Source: Candidatus Acetatifactor stercoripullorum
GTDB taxonomy: Bacteria; Bacillota; Clostridia; Lachnospirales; Lachnospiraceae
Direction: 5' to 3'
Length of the DNA: 64,000 nucleotides
Assembly: GCA_019114005.1 (NCBI GenBank)
Contig: DXGH01000027.1
Coordinates: 78,002-142,001 of the forward strand
Each line of letters starts with the position of its first letter. The first letter of the stretch is position 1. A program made the position numbers and the translations under genes. This document shows positions 60,955-64,000 of the stretch, in pieces. The notes beneath the pieces are model-generated. The model was given only the letters and a program-made list of their open reading frames with translations. It was not told where the DNA came from and searched no databases.

Positions 60955-62511
60955 TTAATAATAATAGCATATCACAGGAAACCCTGTAGATACATACTCA
61001 TAAATTTGTGCCGCCTTGTCCAATGGAAGGTTGACACAGCCATGGGAACCGTTTGTGATATAAATGCTTCCCCCGAAGCTGCTGCGCCAGGTAGCATCGT
61101 GCATGCCGATATTTCCGTTAAATGGCATCCAGTAATTAACGGGAGTTTCATAATCCTCGCCCCGCAGCACAGCGTTTCGCGTTTTATAAGTGAGGCCAAA
61201 TACGCCCGGAGGAGTCATCCTGCCGCTTTTTGTCATATCACCAGATACGAAGTCCGATTCCAGTACAATTTCGCCTTCCCAAAACAAGTACAAATGCTGA
61301 TTGGACAAATCAATCTCCACATAGGAATCCCCAATATCATCGCTCCCCTTGTTCGCCCCCCTGCTGGTATATAAAGGCTCTTTCTCCAGCACACTTCCCT
61401 GATAAATCAGCTGAATCAGCTCCTGACTTTCCCCCTCTCTGTCCGTCCTCCAGCCGTATCCGCCGCTTGGCAGCGTAAGCTCCGTCCCCAAAACCGTTGT
61501 AAACTTTCTGTTTTTGCCATAAGTGTCCAATTCTCTTGCGGTGTCAGCAACAAACTCCTCCACCGCCTCTTCATCTAATACAGGCTCTTCCCCCTCCAAG
61601 GATATCCACTCATGAATCTGCTCCCCGTCCACAACAATCTGAGTGCCATTCCAATCATAGGTAATGTAGGTGCTTACCCATGTGTTCATTGTACTGCAGG
61701 CTTCCGTAAGCTGCGCATCCTCCGCTTTCACCGAAGCCTCCACATAACAGCCCGTCTCTTCTAATGAAACAGCATTTTCCCCAGCCGCAACAGCCTCCGA
61801 AATGCTTTTTACAGCAGCATCAGAGTCAAGCAGTGTGCCTTCTGTTTCCGGTATAATTTCATAGCCCTTCTCAGAATATTCACTGATATACGCATTCTGG
61901 GGCGCTGTCATGTTCTTCTCCTGAAATGCCTCCCAGCTCTTTAGCGTTTCCTCTAAAAGCTCCTCCTCAAAGGTATAGCTTCCGGCCAAATCATGGCGGT
62001 ATGCTTTTCCTCCCAGCACCGCCTGTATCCAAAGCAAGGAATTCTGCTGAGCTAAAAGCGTCTGCAAAGCCTCCTCAGTGCCCTGTGACGTAAACCCAAT
62101 ATCCTGCGCTTCAATTACGCCTAAAACCTCCTGCTGTCCTTTCGTTTTGCCCCTTCCGGTCACCTCCAATGTGTAACTTTGCGCCTGCCTGTCCAACAGT
62201 AAAGCAGTCTGGGACGCATCTAAATTACTGCAGTTTATCTGGTTAATATACGTATTTGGCAAAAAATGCGACTGATAATATATGGCAGTTCCCCCGTATG
62301 CCAAGAAAAGCAATGCAAGCAGAACGCTGACCGCAAAAGCAGCTATACGCCGTCTTTTTTTCTTTTTCTTTCCGGATGTCTTTCCTGTTTGTTTTTGCGC
62401 TTCTGCGTCTTGCTGCAATGTTTCCGTTTTCTGCTGGAGCGCTTCCTCTTCCTGCGTCCGTACCGTGCTTTTCTGCGCCTGCTTTTGATCCTCTATTTTT
62501 GTCTGGCTCAT
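60955..62511 (-). CDS. L,D-transpeptidase with PG-binding domains
   Basis: 518 residues from ATG 62511 (GGGAG upstream). A Gln/Glu/Lys-rich cytoplasmic head, a membrane anchor (about 52-75), two PG_binding_4-like regions, and a C-terminal YkuD domain whose Cys is in HGCVNL, with the upstream HDATWRSSFGG. It makes 3-3 peptidoglycan cross-links or attaches proteins. Common in Clostridia, often many copies. Confidence 0.93.
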   Translation of the reverse strand: MSQTKIEDQKQAQKSTVRTQEEEALQQKTETLQQDAEAQKQTGKTSGKKKKKRRRIAAFAVSVLLALLFLAYGGTAIYYQSHFLPNTYINQINCSNLDASQTALLLDRQAQSYTLEVTGRGKTKGQQEVLGVIEAQDIGFTSQGTEEALQTLLAQQNSLLWIQAVLGGKAYRHDLAGSYTFEEELLEETLKSWEAFQEKNMTAPQNAYISEYSEKGYEIIPETEGTLLDSDAAVKSISEAVAAGENAVSLEETGCYVEASVKAEDAQLTEACSTMNTWVSTYITYDWNGTQIVVDGEQIHEWISLEGEEPVLDEEAVEEFVADTARELDTYGKNRKFTTVLGTELTLPSGGYGWRTDREGESQELIQLIYQGSVLEKEPLYTSRGANKGSDDIGDSYVEIDLSNQHLYLFWEGEIVLESDFVSGDMTKSGRMTPPGVFGLTYKTRNAVLRGEDYETPVNYWMPFNGNIGMHDATWRSSFGGSIYITNGSHGCVNLPLDKAAQIYEYVSTGFPVICYYY

Positions 62512-62546
62512 GACGATTCTCCCATACATCCTGCGTATGTAAAATT

Positions 62547-62572
62547 ATTATATTGAAATTCAATTCATTATA
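62547..62572 (-). promoter_or_regulatory. Promoter region of the L,D-transpeptidase with a 13-bp palindrome
   Basis: Two TATAAT boxes (62547-62552 and 62567-62572) flank ATTGAA-A-TTCAAT (62552-62564). Neither has a good -35 box. The palindrome could be an operator. Confidence 0.35.
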
Positions 62573-62584
62573 CCATTTTATAAG

Positions 62585-62630
62585 GAAAAAAAATAGCACT
62601 AAAAGGCTAAAAATCAACCTTTTGTGCTAC
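62585..62630 (-). terminator. Terminator of azlCD
   Basis: TAGCAC...GTGCTA with inner AAAGG/CCTTT pairs, followed by eight T on the minus strand, just after the azlD stop. Confidence 0.88.
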
Positions 62631-62632
62631 TC

Positions 62633-62953
62633 TCAAAATACTGCCTGAACCAGTATCATATAAAAAACCGTTCCAGCTCCAATACTCAGCAGAGTACTCT
62701 TTTTCCACAGATGAAGGACAGCCACCAACGCAACAGCCAAAAATTCCGGCAAACCTCTGCTTCCCTCCAGCAAATTGATGTCTTTCAGACAGTAAACAAC
62801 AAGAATTGCCATAATGGCAGGAGGCAGCACCTTTCCCAGATACTGCACCGTTGCCGGCACCTCCTTTCTCCCTCCCAATATCCAGAAGGGCAAGGCCCTG
62901 GTCAGCACTGTACAAAGCGCAACTACACCGATAATTGCTAATGAATGTCCCAT
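62633..62953 (-). CDS. azlD: AzlD-family branched-chain amino acid exporter subunit
   Basis: 106 residues with four membrane segments (LAIIGVVALCTVLTRALPFW, VQYLGKVLPPAIMAILVVY, ...). Small partner of AzlC. The GTG/ATG start overlaps the azlC end by 16 bases. Confidence 0.93.
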   Translation of the reverse strand: MGHSLAIIGVVALCTVLTRALPFWILGGRKEVPATVQYLGKVLPPAIMAILVVYCLKDINLLEGSRGLPEFLAVALVAVLHLWKKSTLLSIGAGTVFYMILVQAVF

Positions 62954-63630
62954 TTTTTCCTGACTCCCAATAATATTAACGCCGTCAAGGTCAATGCCGG
63001 CAGCAAAAAGCTTTCCGCCCCCAGCAAAATCAGGCAGATAACTCCAATCACGCCCCCTATGATCGCCGGTCTATGTTCCTTGCTGTCCATCCATTGATTT
63101 AAAACAATGACTACAAACAAAGCTGTCATGGAAAAATCAACACCGGTAGTATCAAAGGTAATCAGCTGACCGATAACAGCTCCCAGCACCGATCCTGTTA
63201 TCCAATATAATTGATCAAACAAGGCAATGAAAAAGGAAATGTTTTTCTCGTCCAGTCCCTGAGGTGTTCTCAACCCACATAACACAGAATAAGTTTCATC
63301 CGTCAGGGAAAACACCATATATGGGTACTTTTTCCCCATGCCTCGAAACTTTTCAATAAAAGAAAGTCCATAAAATATATGCCGTCCATTTACAAACACT
63401 GTCATGGCAGCCGCATAGAGCAGGCTGGCTCCGCTGGTAAGCAGCGTTACCAAGACAAACTGCATACTGCCTGCATAAATAACCACACTGCAAAAAAATG
63501 CCCACCAAAAGTTATATCCTGCATTCTGCAGCATCAGGCCAAAGGCAATCCCTAAAAACAAATAACCCAGCATAACCGGCACTGACTGTGCAAATGCAAA
63601 CCGTATTTCTTTCAACCGCTTATTTTTCAT
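62938..63630 (-). CDS. azlC: AzlC-family branched-chain amino acid permease
   Basis: 230 residues from ATG 63630, beginning KNKRLKEIRFAFAQSVPVML; an ATG at 63663 lies inside the operator repeats. Seven to eight membrane segments with GYLFLGIAFGLML and NGRHIFYGLSF. With AzlD it exports leucine analogues and branched-chain amino acids. Control is probably through the palindromes just upstream. Confidence 0.93.
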   Translation of the reverse strand: MKNKRLKEIRFAFAQSVPVMLGYLFLGIAFGLMLQNAGYNFWWAFFCSVVIYAGSMQFVLVTLLTSGASLLYAAAMTVFVNGRHIFYGLSFIEKFRGMGKKYPYMVFSLTDETYSVLCGLRTPQGLDEKNISFFIALFDQLYWITGSVLGAVIGQLITFDTTGVDFSMTALFVVIVLNQWMDSKEHRPAIIGGVIGVICLILLGAESFLLPALTLTALILLGVRKKWDIH

Positions 63631-63639
63631 CGTCTGCTT

Positions 63640-63680
63640 ATTCCATATGGAATCGGATTCCATACGGAATCGTATTCCAT
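63640..63680 (-). promoter_or_regulatory. Tandem operator palindromes before azlC
   Basis: ATTCCATAYGGAATCGK occurs twice (63640-63656, 63657-63673) plus a third half (63674-63680). The first core ATTCCATATGGAAT is a perfect 14-base palindrome. They lie just downstream of a TATAAA box, so a bound repressor would block transcription. Confidence 0.65.
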
Positions 63681-63689
63681 TTATACCTT

Positions 63690-63722
63690 TACATGAAAAA
63701 AAAGCACTTTCATGCTTTTTTC
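63690..63722. terminator. A/T-rich bidirectional terminator before azlC
   Basis: AAAAAGCA-TGAAAG-TGCTTTTTT type hairpin with A and T runs on both sides. It ends transcripts coming from the tRNA genes. Confidence 0.7.
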
Positions 63723-63738
63723 TTTCTTCCCTGATTAG

Positions 63739-63850
63739 TGAGGCATCGGGGATTCTGAACCCACGGGGTTCGAATCATCTTCTTCCCTGGTTAGTGAGGC
63801 ATCGGGGATTCTGAACCCACGGGGTTCGAATCATCTTCTTTCCTGATTAA
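63739..63850 (-). repeat. Two tandem 56-bp units carrying the 3' end of tRNA-Lys
   Basis: TGAGGCATCGGGGATT begins at 63739, 63795 and 63851, an exact 56-base period; the third copy is the tRNA itself. Each extra unit has the acceptor 3' strand and a T-arm changed by one inserted T (GATTCTGAACCC), then a mirror GGGGTTCGAATC that can pair with it. Confidence 0.9.
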
Positions 63851-63923
63851 TGAGGCATCGGGGATTCGAACCCCGGACAACTTGATTAAAAGTCAAGTGC
63901 TCTACCGACTGAGCTAATACCCC
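63851..63923 (-). tRNA. tRNA-Lys(TTT)
   Basis: 73 bases. Acceptor GGGGTAT/ATGCCTC with discriminator A, D-arm AGCTCAGTCGGTAGAGC, anticodon loop CTTTTAA within CTTGACTTTTAATCAAG, T-arm CCGGGGTTCGAATCCCCG. CCA is not encoded. Confidence 0.97.
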
Positions 63924-63952
63924 ATGCGCAACATATTTTTGTATATTGCAAA

Positions 63953-64000
63953 TGCCCAGAACCGGAATCGAACCAGTGACACGAGGATTTTCAGTCCTCT
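63953..64000 (-). tRNA. tRNA-Phe(GAA), 5' end outside the window
   Basis: The 3' two-thirds is visible: anticodon arm AGAGGACTGAAAATCCTC (GAA), variable GTGTC, T-arm CTGGTTCGATTCCGG, acceptor 3' strand TTCTGGGCA. Confidence 0.9.

Noticed and set aside
63640..63850. CRISPR-like array suggested by regular repeats
   Set aside because: The 17-bp and 56-bp repeats have no spacers of CRISPR type; the first are palindromic operators and the second are tRNA 3' copies.
1..64000. Prophage, transposase or integrase genes
   Set aside because: None seen; the repeat elements are non-coding, and no gene resembles phage structure or recombination proteins.

Overview
The window is chromosomal DNA from a low-to-mid GC, spore-forming, motile Gram-positive anaerobe, most likely a Lachnospiraceae-type Clostridia. 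This is inferred from clostridial-style Shine-Dalgarno sites, a T-box leader, spore maturation genes spmA/spmB, a CotF-like coat gene, two chemotaxis receptors, a FabK-type fatty-acid cluster, a split transketolase and an agr-type peptide signalling locus. No complete insertion sequence, prophage or CRISPR array is visible. Most genes lie on the minus strand.

Region 1 (1-6000): 5' part of metG behind a T-box leader; a small membrane protein; a broken RibD/DHFR-like gene; a MarR-GNAT fusion regulator with a dyad over its promoter; a PadR - HAAS-domain - DUF4097 envelope-type operon.

Region 2 (6000-17130): a seven-gene sugar operon (two Gfo/Idh/MocA oxidoreductases, GH105 hydrolase, complete CUT1 ABC importer, zinc dehydrogenase) divergent from a YesM/YesN-like two-component system; this looks like uptake and catabolism of an unsaturated-uronate or other modified oligosaccharide.

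Region 3 (17135-33000): an unknown protein, rpe - CLC channel - lipoprotein amylase, an amidase, a 249-bp inverted-repeat element, and a pentose operon (AraR-like regulator, FGGY kinase, AraD epimerase, transketolase N and C halves) with a clear promoter and a 19-bp palindrome. Then a DUF885 protein, a MarR gene, a membrane Mrr-like nuclease, galM and a P-loop kinase.

Region 4 (33000-46000): a dCache-type chemotaxis receptor, spmAB, and the fatty-acid cluster acpP-fabK-fabD-fabG-fabF-fabZ-(second FabK/NMO)-fabH with a FabT-like operator; then a PAS chemotaxis transducer with a disturbed N-terminus, spore-coat genes and lrgAB.

Region 5 (46000-64000): the conserved Firmicutes block yaaO-like/kinase/yaaR/holB ... 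ricT/trmN6-like/rsmI. It is split between holB and ricT by a histidine phosphatase, a complete agr quorum-sensing locus (agrA-agrC-agrB and a 46-residue agrD that is easily missed), and a convergent MerR-ABC transporter operon. The window ends with an HD protein, an L,D-transpeptidase, azlCD with tandem operator palindromes, and tRNA-Lys and tRNA-Phe; two 56-bp tandem units carrying the tRNA-Lys 3' end follow tRNA-Lys.

The most interesting item is the agr locus: its small peptide gene, its position inside a housekeeping block, and a switch-like hairpin between agrC and agrB.
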